This document shows positions 1 to 7,630 of a DNA stretch of 36,833 nucleotides, in pieces (position 1 is the stretch's first letter; each line of letters starts with the position of its first letter). Made by a program: the position numbers and the translations under genes. The notes below the pieces were generated by a model that saw nothing but the letters and a program-made list of their open reading frames with translations, ran no database searches and had not been told where the DNA came from. Origin of the DNA: an uncultured Patescibacteria group bacterium (GTDB lineage: Bacteria > Patescibacteriota > Patescibacteriia > Veblenbacterales > UBA10138). The stretch covers positions 1-36,833 of the forward strand of contig CALFUV010000029.1 in assembly GCA_937929825.1 (NCBI GenBank). Reading direction: 5' to 3'.

Positions 1-177
1 ATCAACAAAACGTAATTCCAAAGCAGTCTGAATCTGCTTAATATCAGATACGCGCTTAGCGTCACGGGATTTAGCACGGGCGTTGTTCAAAGCCACTACT
101 GCTAAAGTGGATAAAAGACCAATGATGGCAATTACCACCAATAATTCAATAAGCGTAAAACCTTTTCTTTGTGTCAT
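1..177 (-). CDS. Type IV prepilin, N-terminal part (runs off left edge)
   Basis: The first 59 codons of a type IV prepilin are present; the rest lies beyond the left edge. The protein starts MTQRKGFTLIELLVVIAIIG, a short basic leader followed by the class III prepilin cleavage site (G^F, with Glu at mature position 5) and the hydrophobic N-terminal helix. After the helix it continues NNARAKSRDAKRVSDIKQIQ, the usual alpha-1 amphipathic stretch of CPR major and minor pilins. The start is fixed by a strong Shine-Dalgarno (GAAAGGAGGTGAAAAA then ATG). The gene has its own promoter in the 170-bp gap after pilC, so it may be expressed at higher level than the assembly genes, as expected for a major pilin. 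That expression idea is inference. It is absent from the ORF track because it is truncated. Confidence 0.9.
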   Translation of the reverse strand, partial: MTQRKGFTLIELLVVIAIIGLLSTLAVVALNNARAKSRDAKRVSDIKQIQTALELRFVD

Positions 178-292
178 TTTTTCACCTCCTTTCTTGTGTT
201 TATAGTTTTAGCTGTAAATTATTAAGCTAATAAGCTCAATATCCACGCTTAACTATATAAAAATTAATTAAGTATTTCTTAACTGTATTAAA

Positions 293-321
293 AGTATAGC
301 ATAAACAGATAACTTTGTCCA
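293..321 (-). promoter_or_regulatory. Sigma70-type promoter of the edge prepilin
   Basis: On the minus strand TGGACA is followed by a 17-bp spacer and TATACT, with TGC directly before the -10 (extended -10). It lies about 115 bp upstream of the prepilin start. The same TGGACA-17-TATACT arrangement with TGC occurs upstream of pilM. Confidence 0.6.
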
Positions 322-349
322 CATTAAAATACACTATTGTTATTTATTT

Positions 350-1558
350 TCATACATTCCCGATTGACTGGTAAATAGGCAAAATAATAGCTGAAACCAT
401 CATACCTACACCCACACCTAAAATCACCATAATTAAAGGCTCTATTAAAGTAACTAGACCCTGTACAGCATTTTCCACTTCGCGGCTGTAAAAATTACCT
501 AAACGATTTAAAATTTCTTCTAAGCGGCCGGTTTTCTCCCCCACCACCATCATTTGCGAAACCATAGCCGGCATAGCTGATGATTCTAAGAAAAGAGTGG
601 ATACAGAATTGCCTTCTTCTACCTCATGAATAGTGCGTATTATTAAATCACGGTAAACTTCATTGCCAACCACCTCCGCCACCACTTCCAAACCACGAGT
701 TAGGGGCACGCCGCCCAGCATTAAAGAAGCTAATGAACGGGTAAAGCGCACTAAATAAATTCTTTGTAAAATCCCGCCAAACACGGGCAACCTTAATTGA
801 AGCTGATGCCAAATAAGTCGACCCGGGCCTTGACGTGTTAGCATACGAACCGCCACTACCAAACCAATTACCAATAAAATCACTATCCACCAGTATTGCT
901 GTAAAAAACTACTAACCGCAATCAATACTTTAGTGGAAAAAGGCAACTCTGTGGCTGTTTCTTTAAGCATGGTAGTAAGTTTAGGCACCACAAAAGTCAT
1001 CATTACAAAGCCAATTATCAGCATGCCTGCCAGCACAAAGATCGGATAAGTCATAGCGCTTCTGATTTTACTCATCAAATCGTAATTTTTTTCCGCTTCG
1101 TCAGCCAGATAATTAAGAGTTTCATCCAAACGGCCGGAGGTTTCACCGGCCCGTATCATATTCACATAAAAAGTACTAAAAACATCAGGGTAACGCGCCA
1201 AAGCGGCGGAAAGTTTAGCGCCACCTTCCACTTCATCGGCTAAATCAGAGACAATTATTTTCAAATTGTCACTTTGTGTTTGTTTAACCAGAATACGCAA
1301 AGACTGCACCAGCGGCACTGTAGCTGAAACCATTACCGCCAACTGGCGTGAAAAAATCACTAAATCTTTAGTCTTTACCCTATTAAACCATCTATATGAA
1401 GCTTGGAGAGCACTTTTAGCAGGGCGTTCTTTTATAAAAACCGGCGTTAGATTTCGTTCAGCTAGCTCGTCCAAAGCCACTGTTTCAGTAGCGGCCTCAA
1501 TAACACCGCTAACATTATTGCCGTCAGCATCTTTGGCGCGATAATCAAATAAGGGCAT
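350..1558 (-). CDS. pilC: Type IV pilus inner-membrane platform protein PilC (GspF family)
   Basis: PilC is the polytopic membrane platform that couples the PilB motor to pilin insertion and extraction. At 402 aa it has the normal family length. An N-terminal cytoplasmic part (MPLFDYRAKDADGN) is followed by two GspF repeats, each ending in membrane segments. Around residues 160-190 is the first membrane hairpin (TYPIFVLAGMLIIGFVMM), around 220-240 a second segment, and the C terminus ends in LIEPLIMVILGVGVGMMVSA. The second repeat carries the typical ARYPDVFS / ASLMLGGVPLTRGLEVV type motifs. It is the last gene of the pilB-cheY-pilT-like-pilC group and is separated from the next prepilin by a gap holding a promoter. 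Nothing looks broken. Confidence 0.95.
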   Translation of the reverse strand: MPLFDYRAKDADGNNVSGVIEAATETVALDELAERNLTPVFIKERPAKSALQASYRWFNRVKTKDLVIFSRQLAVMVSATVPLVQSLRILVKQTQSDNLKIIVSDLADEVEGGAKLSAALARYPDVFSTFYVNMIRAGETSGRLDETLNYLADEAEKNYDLMSKIRSAMTYPIFVLAGMLIIGFVMMTFVVPKLTTMLKETATELPFSTKVLIAVSSFLQQYWWIVILLVIGLVVAVRMLTRQGPGRLIWHQLQLRLPVFGGILQRIYLVRFTRSLASLMLGGVPLTRGLEVVAEVVGNEVYRDLIIRTIHEVEEGNSVSTLFLESSAMPAMVSQMMVVGEKTGRLEEILNRLGNFYSREVENAVQGLVTLIEPLIMVILGVGVGMMVSAIILPIYQSIGNV

Positions 1559-1649
1559 AAATTAAAAATCCAAACAAAATTATCATAAAAAAATAAACCA
1601 ATCCTTCACAGCTTATTAGCTACTATTTTACTTTATTTTACATTATCTT

Positions 1650-2723
1650 TCATCTTCTCAAAATAGATTTAAATACTTCGGGATCAAGCGCATGAGCTAA
1701 AGCCACCTCCTGCATTACTTCGCCGGTTTTTACCAATTCAGCTAAAGATCTATCAAAAGCCACCATTCCCTCTTCGCGAGAAGTTAATAAAATATTGGTA
1801 AGTTGATGATCTTTACTGTCGTGAATTAATGCTCTAACTGCCGGAGTGGCAATAAGAAGTTCTGCTACCAAAATTCTCCCGCCGCCCACCCTAGGTACAA
1901 GCTTTTGCACCAAAATGCCTAACAAGCCGTCAGCTAGTTTGGATCGCATAACCGGTCGACTTTCTGCCGGAAAACCAGCTATCAACTGCTCTACTGCCTG
2001 CACACAAGATTCAGCCTCCACTACCACAAATACCAGCTTGCCGCCCAAAGCCAAAGACAAAGCGCTGGCCGAGGTAGTATGATTATTAAGGCGCGAAAAA
2101 GCCACCACATCTGCATCTTCATTAGGTAATATTTCAACCGCCTCCTCCCAGCTTAAAGCATCTACTCCTACTTCACGCTGATCTATTATAGCTTTATCGC
2201 TAACTAGCACATATTCTATTGGCTCTTCAATGGTAATTATATGTTTAAGCTGATTTTGGTTTATAGTTTGCAAACATGAGGCTAGAGTAGTAGTGCGGCC
2301 GTGGCCATAACCACCGGCAATAATAATCAAGCCCCTGTCAGCGGCCACCAAGCGCTCAAACATGGGCGGCAAACCAAGTTCGCGCAAACTTTTAAGATTA
2401 CCGGGAATAAACCTGATAGCTATTTCCGGCAAACCACGCTGGTAAAAAACAGTGACTCTCAGGCGCATACGATTCATAAAAGTGTGTCCCACAGTTATTT
2501 GCTTTTCCGATTCCAGCGTAGCCCGCTGGGATTCTGTTAATAAAATACCCAAGACTACCTGCAAAAAATCGGCCGTAATTATGTCTTCGTTGGCAAGAAC
2601 TTCTAGTTCTCCGTCACGCCGAATAACCGGTTGACTACCAACTCGCAAATGTAAATCAGAAACCTGCTGACCAGCCAAACTAGTTAATATTTTCTGCAAA
2701 ATAGCGGTTTCAGTAGACGACAT
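1650..2723 (-). CDS. PilT-like ATPase with degenerate catalytic motifs (likely pseudo-ATPase)
   Basis: This is a 357-aa PilT/GspE-family protein when started at MSSTETAI; the ORF track adds 12 upstream residues. The overall PilT order is kept: N-terminal PAS-like part (SDLHLRVGSQPVIRRDGEL), linker, ATPase core with IEEPIEYV and a REVGVD segment, and a C-terminal part resembling GGRxxxxEIMIGTPAxRxLI. The key motifs are altered. Walker A reads GGYGHGRT (residues 137-144) with Arg where the catalytic Lys should be; Walker B reads ADVVAFSRLNN instead of DVILVGEMRD; the His-box TLHTTSA is VVVEAES. It therefore probably does not hydrolyse ATP like a true retraction motor. It could be a structural or regulatory partner of PilB/PilC, or hetero-oligomerise with a normal PilT encoded elsewhere. 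The reading frame is intact, so it is not a simple pseudogene. Confidence 0.85.
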   Translation of the reverse strand: MSSTETAILQKILTSLAGQQVSDLHLRVGSQPVIRRDGELEVLANEDIITADFLQVVLGILLTESQRATLESEKQITVGHTFMNRMRLRVTVFYQRGLPEIAIRFIPGNLKSLRELGLPPMFERLVAADRGLIIIAGGYGHGRTTTLASCLQTINQNQLKHIITIEEPIEYVLVSDKAIIDQREVGVDALSWEEAVEILPNEDADVVAFSRLNNHTTSASALSLALGGKLVFVVVEAESCVQAVEQLIAGFPAESRPVMRSKLADGLLGILVQKLVPRVGGGRILVAELLIATPAVRALIHDSKDHQLTNILLTSREEGMVAFDRSLAELVKTGEVMQEVALAHALDPEVFKSILRR

Positions 2724-2794
2724 AAAAAATACTAAAAATAAAAATCTAATAAAATACAATAATTTTCAAAATCTAAAATTATATCTTCAGGCTC

Positions 2795-3172
2795 TTATTT
2801 TAAACAAGCCCAAACCTTAGCTACTACTTCCGATGGCAAAAAATGGGCTTTAATAATATAATCCGCCGCACCCAAACTGCGCGCTTGATCAATAGACGCT
2901 TGGGTGCTGGAATTAGTCAACATTAAAACAGGAATCTGCCTAGTAGCTTCATCTTGCTTTAAAGCCTGAAGTACAGCAAAACCATCCAGCTTGGGTAATT
3001 CAATATCTAAAAGTACCACTGAAGGTTTAGTGGCGCGAATTAATTCCAGTCCGGCTTGACCATCTTCAGCCACTTTAACATCAAATTTTTGTTCCTTAAA
3101 TTTAAGCTCATACAAACGGCGCAAAAAAACATCATCTTCCACTATAACAATACTGTTAATTTGATCTGACAT
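2795..3172 (-). CDS. Single-domain response regulator (CheY-like) in the pilus operon
   Basis: A 125-aa stand-alone receiver domain. The acidic pair is in IVIVEDD, the phosphorylatable Asp in VVLLDIELPKLDG, the conserved Thr in VLMLTNSS, and the conserved Lys in YIIKAHF. There is no output domain, so it should act by protein-protein contact. It lies between pilB and the degenerate pilT-like gene with short gaps, and is clearly co-transcribed with the motor genes. Receivers of the PilG/PilH or CheY kind control pilus motors in other bacteria; the direct target here, PilB or the pseudo-PilT, is inference. A second, similar receiver is encoded at 17369-17749. No histidine kinase is visible in the window. 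Confidence 0.9.
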   Translation of the reverse strand: MSDQINSIVIVEDDVFLRRLYELKFKEQKFDVKVAEDGQAGLELIRATKPSVVLLDIELPKLDGFAVLQALKQDEATRQIPVLMLTNSSTQASIDQARSLGAADYIIKAHFLPSEVVAKVWACLK

Positions 3173-3194
3173 AAAAAAATAAAAATCAAATAAA

Positions 3195-4931
3195 TTAATC
3201 GTTGGTAGCGCTTATCACTTCTTCCACGGTAGTTATACCCTGTAATACTTTCATTAGTCCGTCCTGTTCCATAGTAATCATACCCTGACGTTTAAATTCC
3301 TCACGTAAAGCCACCGGATTCAAATGAGAAACAATTAATTGTTGTAATTGCGGTGTATTGGAAAAAGCCTCGGCAATCACTACCCGTCCGCGATAACCGG
3401 TAAATGTACACCGTGAACAACCCTGACCGCGCTTAAATTTCCACTGGCCAGCAGGGAGCTGATCTTTAAAGCTTGCCGGGACATCTGCCAGAGTCTGTCT
3501 TATTTTTTCCACCAATTCATCAGGTACTTGCACCTCAGTTACGCAATACGGGCAAATACGACGCACCAAACGTTGGGCCACCACCACATTAAGAGTAGAA
3601 GCTATGAGAAACGGTTCTACATGCATATCTACCAAACGAGGAATAGCACCTAAGGCATCGTTGGTATGCAAAGTAGAAAGTACAATATGGCCGGTAAGTG
3701 AAGCGTGAATAGCCAAATCAGCAGTTTCTATATCACGGATTTCGCCCACCATAATTATATCCGGATCTTGGCGTAAAATAGACCGCAAGCCGCTGGCAAA
3801 AGTTAGTCCAACTTCAGCATTAACCTGCGATTGATTTACACCTTCCAAAAAATATTCCACCGGATCTTCCAAAGTAATAATATTAGAAGCCTCGTTGTTC
3901 AGTTTATTAAGGGCGGTGTAAAGCGTAGTTGATTTACCACTGCCAGTAGGTCCACAAACCAAAAACATACCTTGGGTTTTTTTCAAATTCTCTTCAATAA
4001 CTGCCGCTGTTTGTCCCACAAACCCAAGTTCACCAAAATTTCTCAAGCCGGCTGCTGTATCCAAAATTCTTAGCACCACTTTTTCACTTGACAACAAAGG
4101 CATAGTGGAAACCCGGAAATCTACTTGCCGTCCAGCTATATTTAAACGGATGCGGCCGTCTTGAGGTATACGAGTTTCGTCTATTTTCATATTGGCAAGC
4201 ACTTTTATACGACTAATAACCGCCGAATGAATATAACGCGGCAAAACAATGGAAGTATGCAGTTCGCCGTCAATACGATAGCGCACCCGTGTTTCATCCT
4301 GCACCGGTTCAATATGAATATCCGAAGCACCCCCCTCCACTGCATGACGAAAAATAACTGCTACCATTTTGGCAACTGGAGCGGTTTTTATCACTTCTTC
4401 CAGCTTGCTCTCATCTTCATCAAACTCGGCAGCTTCTGAAAACTTACCCTCAGCCTGCGTTAACGCTTCTTTAACCTCAGTGGTTAAATTGCCGTAAAAT
4501 TTAAAAGCATTAGCTAGGCCTGTAGGCGTAGTAATAAAATATTTAAGCCGCCAACCTTGTTCGCGGGCTCTAAACTCAATCGCTTCAATAGCCTTAAAAT
4601 TACCGGGATTAACCATAGCTACTGAAACTTCATTACCCATCCTCTCAAAAGTAACCATCTGGTAATTTTCCGCCAGTTCATAAGGCAAAAGCTGTACCAC
4701 TTCATGAGGCAGCTCCCTATCCACCAGATCTACATAAGGCATGTTGTAAAACTGGCTTTTAGCTTCAGCCAGCTGACCTTCGGAAACCAGCTTCTTAGCT
4801 AACAGTATTTCTTCCAACTGTTGGCCTTGTTTTTGAGCAAGATCTTCTATCTCCGCAACCTGTTCGGCTGTGAGAAATCTTTTTTGTATAAGTATATCCT
4901 GCAACTTAAGACTTAGCCGGGTTTTAGGCAT
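3195..4931 (-). CDS. pilB: Type IV pilus assembly ATPase PilB
   Basis: The cytoplasmic extension motor hexamer, 578 aa, normal length. The N-terminal T2SSE_N domain (residues 1-150) is followed by the GspE catalytic core. Walker A GPTGSGKST is at 327-335, the Asp box LEDPVEYF near 354, Walker B IIMVGEIRD at 392-400, and the His box TLHTND near 420. Two CxxC pairs, CPYC (460) and CSRC (505), form the tetracysteine zinc site typical of PilB/GspE. All catalytic residues are intact, in contrast to the PilT-like protein next door. The start overlaps the end of the upstream prepilin gene by 8 bp, which points to translational coupling. Confidence 0.97.
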   Translation of the reverse strand: MPKTRLSLKLQDILIQKRFLTAEQVAEIEDLAQKQGQQLEEILLAKKLVSEGQLAEAKSQFYNMPYVDLVDRELPHEVVQLLPYELAENYQMVTFERMGNEVSVAMVNPGNFKAIEAIEFRAREQGWRLKYFITTPTGLANAFKFYGNLTTEVKEALTQAEGKFSEAAEFDEDESKLEEVIKTAPVAKMVAVIFRHAVEGGASDIHIEPVQDETRVRYRIDGELHTSIVLPRYIHSAVISRIKVLANMKIDETRIPQDGRIRLNIAGRQVDFRVSTMPLLSSEKVVLRILDTAAGLRNFGELGFVGQTAAVIEENLKKTQGMFLVCGPTGSGKSTTLYTALNKLNNEASNIITLEDPVEYFLEGVNQSQVNAEVGLTFASGLRSILRQDPDIIMVGEIRDIETADLAIHASLTGHIVLSTLHTNDALGAIPRLVDMHVEPFLIASTLNVVVAQRLVRRICPYCVTEVQVPDELVEKIRQTLADVPASFKDQLPAGQWKFKRGQGCSRCTFTGYRGRVVIAEAFSNTPQLQQLIVSHLNPVALREEFKRQGMITMEQDGLMKVLQGITTVEEVISATND

Positions 4932-5463
4932 TTAAGTAAAATATTAAGTTAAACTTTATTTTATATTCAACGTATTCAATTCCAACTCTGGTTACCTGAT
5001 GCTTACCCAAACCTAAAATACCACTACCACCTTCTAAACAAAAACGAACTTCAAAATCAGTTGAAGATCGAGCTACCATAGTATAATCACATTCTGCTGT
5101 AGGACAGGTAAAAGACGTGTAAGGTGTGGCAAGAGAACAGGTGTTTGTAATACCTAATGGACCAACAAGTGTACTTGCGCCGGGTAAAAAAGCGGTTATA
5201 CCTCCGCTACTACAAGCTTGATTAAATCGACCGGGAACAGTCCCGCCGTAAGCGTTGTAGCTATTATTTTTAGTTGCATAAAGCTCAAAGGCCTTACTAA
5301 CAGCGCCCATATCATTAACACGTCGGGCGTCACGTGCTTTTTGTCTGGTGTTGCCCAAGACTCCCACCGCCAAGGTAGAAAGAAAACCGATAATTGAAAT
5401 AACAACCAAAAACTCAATTAAAGTAAACCCCTGCTTGTCTTTGATCTTTGATTTGGTAAACAT
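4924..5463 (-). CDS. Type IV prepilin (minor pilin candidate)
   Basis: A 179-aa prepilin with a 12-residue leader, cleavage site QGFTLIEFLVVISIIG (Gly before Phe, Glu at mature +5), then the amphipathic helix NTRQKARDARRVNDMGAVSK. The globular head holds several Cys (NQACSSGG, NTCSL, SFTCPTAEC, VRFCLEGG), enough for two disulfides. It lies directly upstream of pilB and overlaps its start by 8 bp. That tight coupling, and its low expected expression relative to the prepilin at the window edge, suggest a minor (priming or tip) pilin. The last 20 residues (YVEYKIKFNLIFYLNA) look unlike a pilin end and may be read-through after loss of an earlier stop. Confidence 0.9.
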   Translation of the reverse strand: MFTKSKIKDKQGFTLIEFLVVISIIGFLSTLAVGVLGNTRQKARDARRVNDMGAVSKAFELYATKNNSYNAYGGTVPGRFNQACSSGGITAFLPGASTLVGPLGITNTCSLATPYTSFTCPTAECDYTMVARSSTDFEVRFCLEGGSGILGLGKHQVTRVGIEYVEYKIKFNLIFYLNA

Positions 5464-5517
5464 AATTTGTTAAACATAATTTTATTTTAGATGTTACTTA
5501 TTAGTTCATAATTAAAT

Positions 5518-5826
5518 TTAAGGAGTAATTAGACCAAAAGGATCTTTATTGCCTAGAGCTTTTATTTCCAGCGGCACTTCGCCAAAACGCAGTAAATTGG
5601 TAAGTTCAGGTGCGCGTAAAAGGCTGAAATCTGCTGGCGGTTTGGTGCCGGCGGGTGCCTCAACATCACCTGCTACGCTCGTTGGAGTTAAAACTATCGG
5701 CTGGGACACTTTTTTAGAAGGTGCATAGTTACGGTATAACAGTATTCCTATTATACCCCAAACCACCACCATTGTGCCAGTGTATAGTATTATTTTTTTC
5801 TTACTTAAAGCTTTACGGGCTAACAT
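5518..5826 (-). CDS. Small single-pass membrane protein of the pilus operon
   Basis: A 102-aa protein of unknown function. A basic N terminus (MLARKALSKKK) leads into one membrane helix (IILYTGTMVVVWGIIGILLY), then a Pro/Ala-rich linker and a short tail ending NKDPFGLITP. It sits where pilP is found in Gram-negative pilM-N-O-P operons, directly after pilO. The tail, with a conserved-looking LRFGEVPLEIKALGNKDPF, recalls the short periplasmic peptides that pair with PilN/PilO. I do not see a PilP lipobox or beta domain, so the PilP analogy rests on position only. Confidence 0.75.
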   Translation of the reverse strand: MLARKALSKKKIILYTGTMVVVWGIIGILLYRNYAPSKKVSQPIVLTPTSVAGDVEAPAGTKPPADFSLLRAPELTNLLRFGEVPLEIKALGNKDPFGLITP

Positions 5827-5921
5827 AATCTTGGCTTAATAATTTAAAAACTGTATACTAGCTTTATTATTAATTATAACATTATTATATCTTTTGTTTA
5901 TTATTTAAACTTATTTTCGCT

Positions 5922-6578
5922 TTATTGGGGTAAATAAACAGTGCGAAAATTAAGTACATAAATAATATCGCTCTTTTGACCGTCAGTAGTACGGCTGTTA
6001 AAAGTAACTGAAGAAAGTTGAAGTAATTTGATGCTTTTTTCTGCTGTGGCAATAAATTTCTTTAAAGCCATATAATCCCCGCCTACTATACCTAGATTTA
6101 TTTTTATTTCCTGAGGGCCAACAGCAACCTCAAATGACCGGTTAGTAACATTGCCCTCCTCATCCATTTTCACAATAGGCAGGGTGGCTGAATTTTTAGT
6201 GGCGGAAAAGCTAAATTCTTTAATCGTAAAATTAGCGGCTTCAGCCACGCCTTCCAACTGCGCCAGTAAATTGGGAATATCCTGCCCACGGGGCAAAGCT
6301 AAATCTAAACGTAATAAGTCTGTGGCTGTCAGCTTTTCGTATTCTGTAGTTAGTTTTTTTAGACTATCAAGCTCAGCTTGCACAGCCCGACGAGAATCTT
6401 CAAAGCCAATAACCGGTGGCACAGCTTTGCCCTCCTGCCATTGCGGCAACCATAAAAACCAGCTACCGGCCAACAAAATAATAATCGACAAGGCAATAGT
6501 ATAGGGCCACCAAGAACGTTGACGCCGCGGCGCTTCGGGAGGTGGAGTATTCAAAATTGGTGTTTGAACCGGTGACAT
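5922..6578 (-). CDS. pilO: Type IV pilus alignment protein PilO
   Basis: A 218-aa bitopic membrane protein. The Pro-rich cytoplasmic N terminus (about 25 residues) is followed by one membrane helix (PYTIALSIIILLAGSWFLWL), a coiled-coil stretch (RRAVQAELDSLKKLTTEYEKL) and an extracytoplasmic ferredoxin-like domain with the segment FSFSATKNSATLP and the ending SLKLLQLSSVTF-type strand. This is the PilO layout. PilO and PilN form the alignment heterodimer that links PilM to the pilus platform. It begins 5 bp after the pilN stop codon. Confidence 0.85.
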   Translation of the reverse strand: MSPVQTPILNTPPPEAPRRQRSWWPYTIALSIIILLAGSWFLWLPQWQEGKAVPPVIGFEDSRRAVQAELDSLKKLTTEYEKLTATDLLRLDLALPRGQDIPNLLAQLEGVAEAANFTIKEFSFSATKNSATLPIVKMDEEGNVTNRSFEVAVGPQEIKINLGIVGGDYMALKKFIATAEKSIKLLQLSSVTFNSRTTDGQKSDIIYVLNFRTVYLPQ

Positions 6579-6583
6579 AAAAA

Positions 6584-7603
6584 TTATGGCTGAACATTAG
6601 CCAAAAATAAGCTGGATGGTAACTTAATGGCAAAATTAAATTTTATTACAGCAGGAGAAGTTGATCGAGTCATATCTCTTTCCACAGATACGCCTGATAA
6701 AGTTATTTCTTTTACTTTATCGCTTTGCTGAAAAGCCAGCATTTGCCGGCCCACTTCAGTAAAACTGGGAGCTGTGCCTGCCAGAGTAATACTGCCACTG
6801 GCGTCAGCTGCTAAATTTTGAAATTGCACAGTAGGAATAGTACGGCTCTCCAGCCAAGTAAAGAAATTTTCCCAGTTGGTTTGCTTCTTTAAAACATCTG
6901 CCAAAAAAACCACACGATGATTATCAGCAATAGCCCGTTCCGCACCAGCCCGTGCCTTTTCTAAATCTTGTTGCAAAGTAATAATTTCTTGTTGAATAGC
7001 CTCACTTTCCGCCTGTTTATTGGCTACATAAGTCCGCAAAGATAAATATCCCAGCAACACTATCAATAAAGATCCTGATATCAAAGCGATCATAGCAGTT
7101 AAAGATTGACTGGTTACTTGCCCTTCTTGCGCAGGTATCAAATTTACATCCAAAGTTGTTAATGGCGGTACACCAATAAAACCTGATTGTTTCTTACCAC
7201 CTAGGGGCGGTATCATTTTATCCTTAGGTGAAATAGTGTTTGTTGGTTGAGACTGAATCTTGGTTGGTGGCACTGAAGATAATGACTGGGCAGGCGCTGT
7301 CTGTTGGGAGCTAATTGACCGACTAACTTCTATTTTAGGGCTGGCTGATTTAACAGGCGCTGATGGCGTCAGCGGTTTTTTTGTGGCTGAAACCGGTGTT
7401 TGTGAAGATCCAGCTGAACTAATATTTTTTTTCAAAGCAGAAATCAACTGTTGCCAGCGATTGGGTGGTGACCCTTCTACGGGCTGTACATTTTTTTCAC
7501 GCGGATTATAAAACTGAGGCGCAGATTCATCGCCTGTTGACCGCTGGCGATCTTTTTGCTCCTTTTCTCTTAGCTCATCAGGTAACAAATTAATATCGGA
7601 CAT
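6584..7603 (-). CDS. pilN: PilN-like protein with two INLLP-type motifs
   Basis: A 339-aa protein, long for PilN (about 180-200 aa). It starts MSDINLLPDELREKEQKDRQ, the motif that docks in the PilM groove, followed by about 130 residues of Ser/Pro/Thr/Gln-rich linker. A second such motif, LDVNLIPAQEG (151-160), stands directly in front of the membrane helix (MIALISGSLLIVLLGYLSL). The rest is a coiled coil (QQEIITLQQDLEKARAG) and a periplasmic ferredoxin-like domain. Membrane part and context (pilM upstream, pilO downstream) make PilN sure. The extended N terminus with a duplicated PilM-docking motif is the odd part; it could engage two PilM molecules or reach further into the cytoplasm. Confidence 0.88.
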   Translation of the reverse strand: MSDINLLPDELREKEQKDRQRSTGDESAPQFYNPREKNVQPVEGSPPNRWQQLISALKKNISSAGSSQTPVSATKKPLTPSAPVKSASPKIEVSRSISSQQTAPAQSLSSVPPTKIQSQPTNTISPKDKMIPPLGGKKQSGFIGVPPLTTLDVNLIPAQEGQVTSQSLTAMIALISGSLLIVLLGYLSLRTYVANKQAESEAIQQEIITLQQDLEKARAGAERAIADNHRVVFLADVLKKQTNWENFFTWLESRTIPTVQFQNLAADASGSITLAGTAPSFTEVGRQMLAFQQSDKVKEITLSGVSVERDMTRSTSPAVIKFNFAIKLPSSLFLANVQP

Positions 7604-7630
7604 AATTATAAAATCAAAATAAAAATTTTT

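Noticed and set aside
1650-2723. Calling the PilT-like gene a pseudogene
   Set aside because: The frame is uninterrupted over the full family length and regions outside the active site are well kept.
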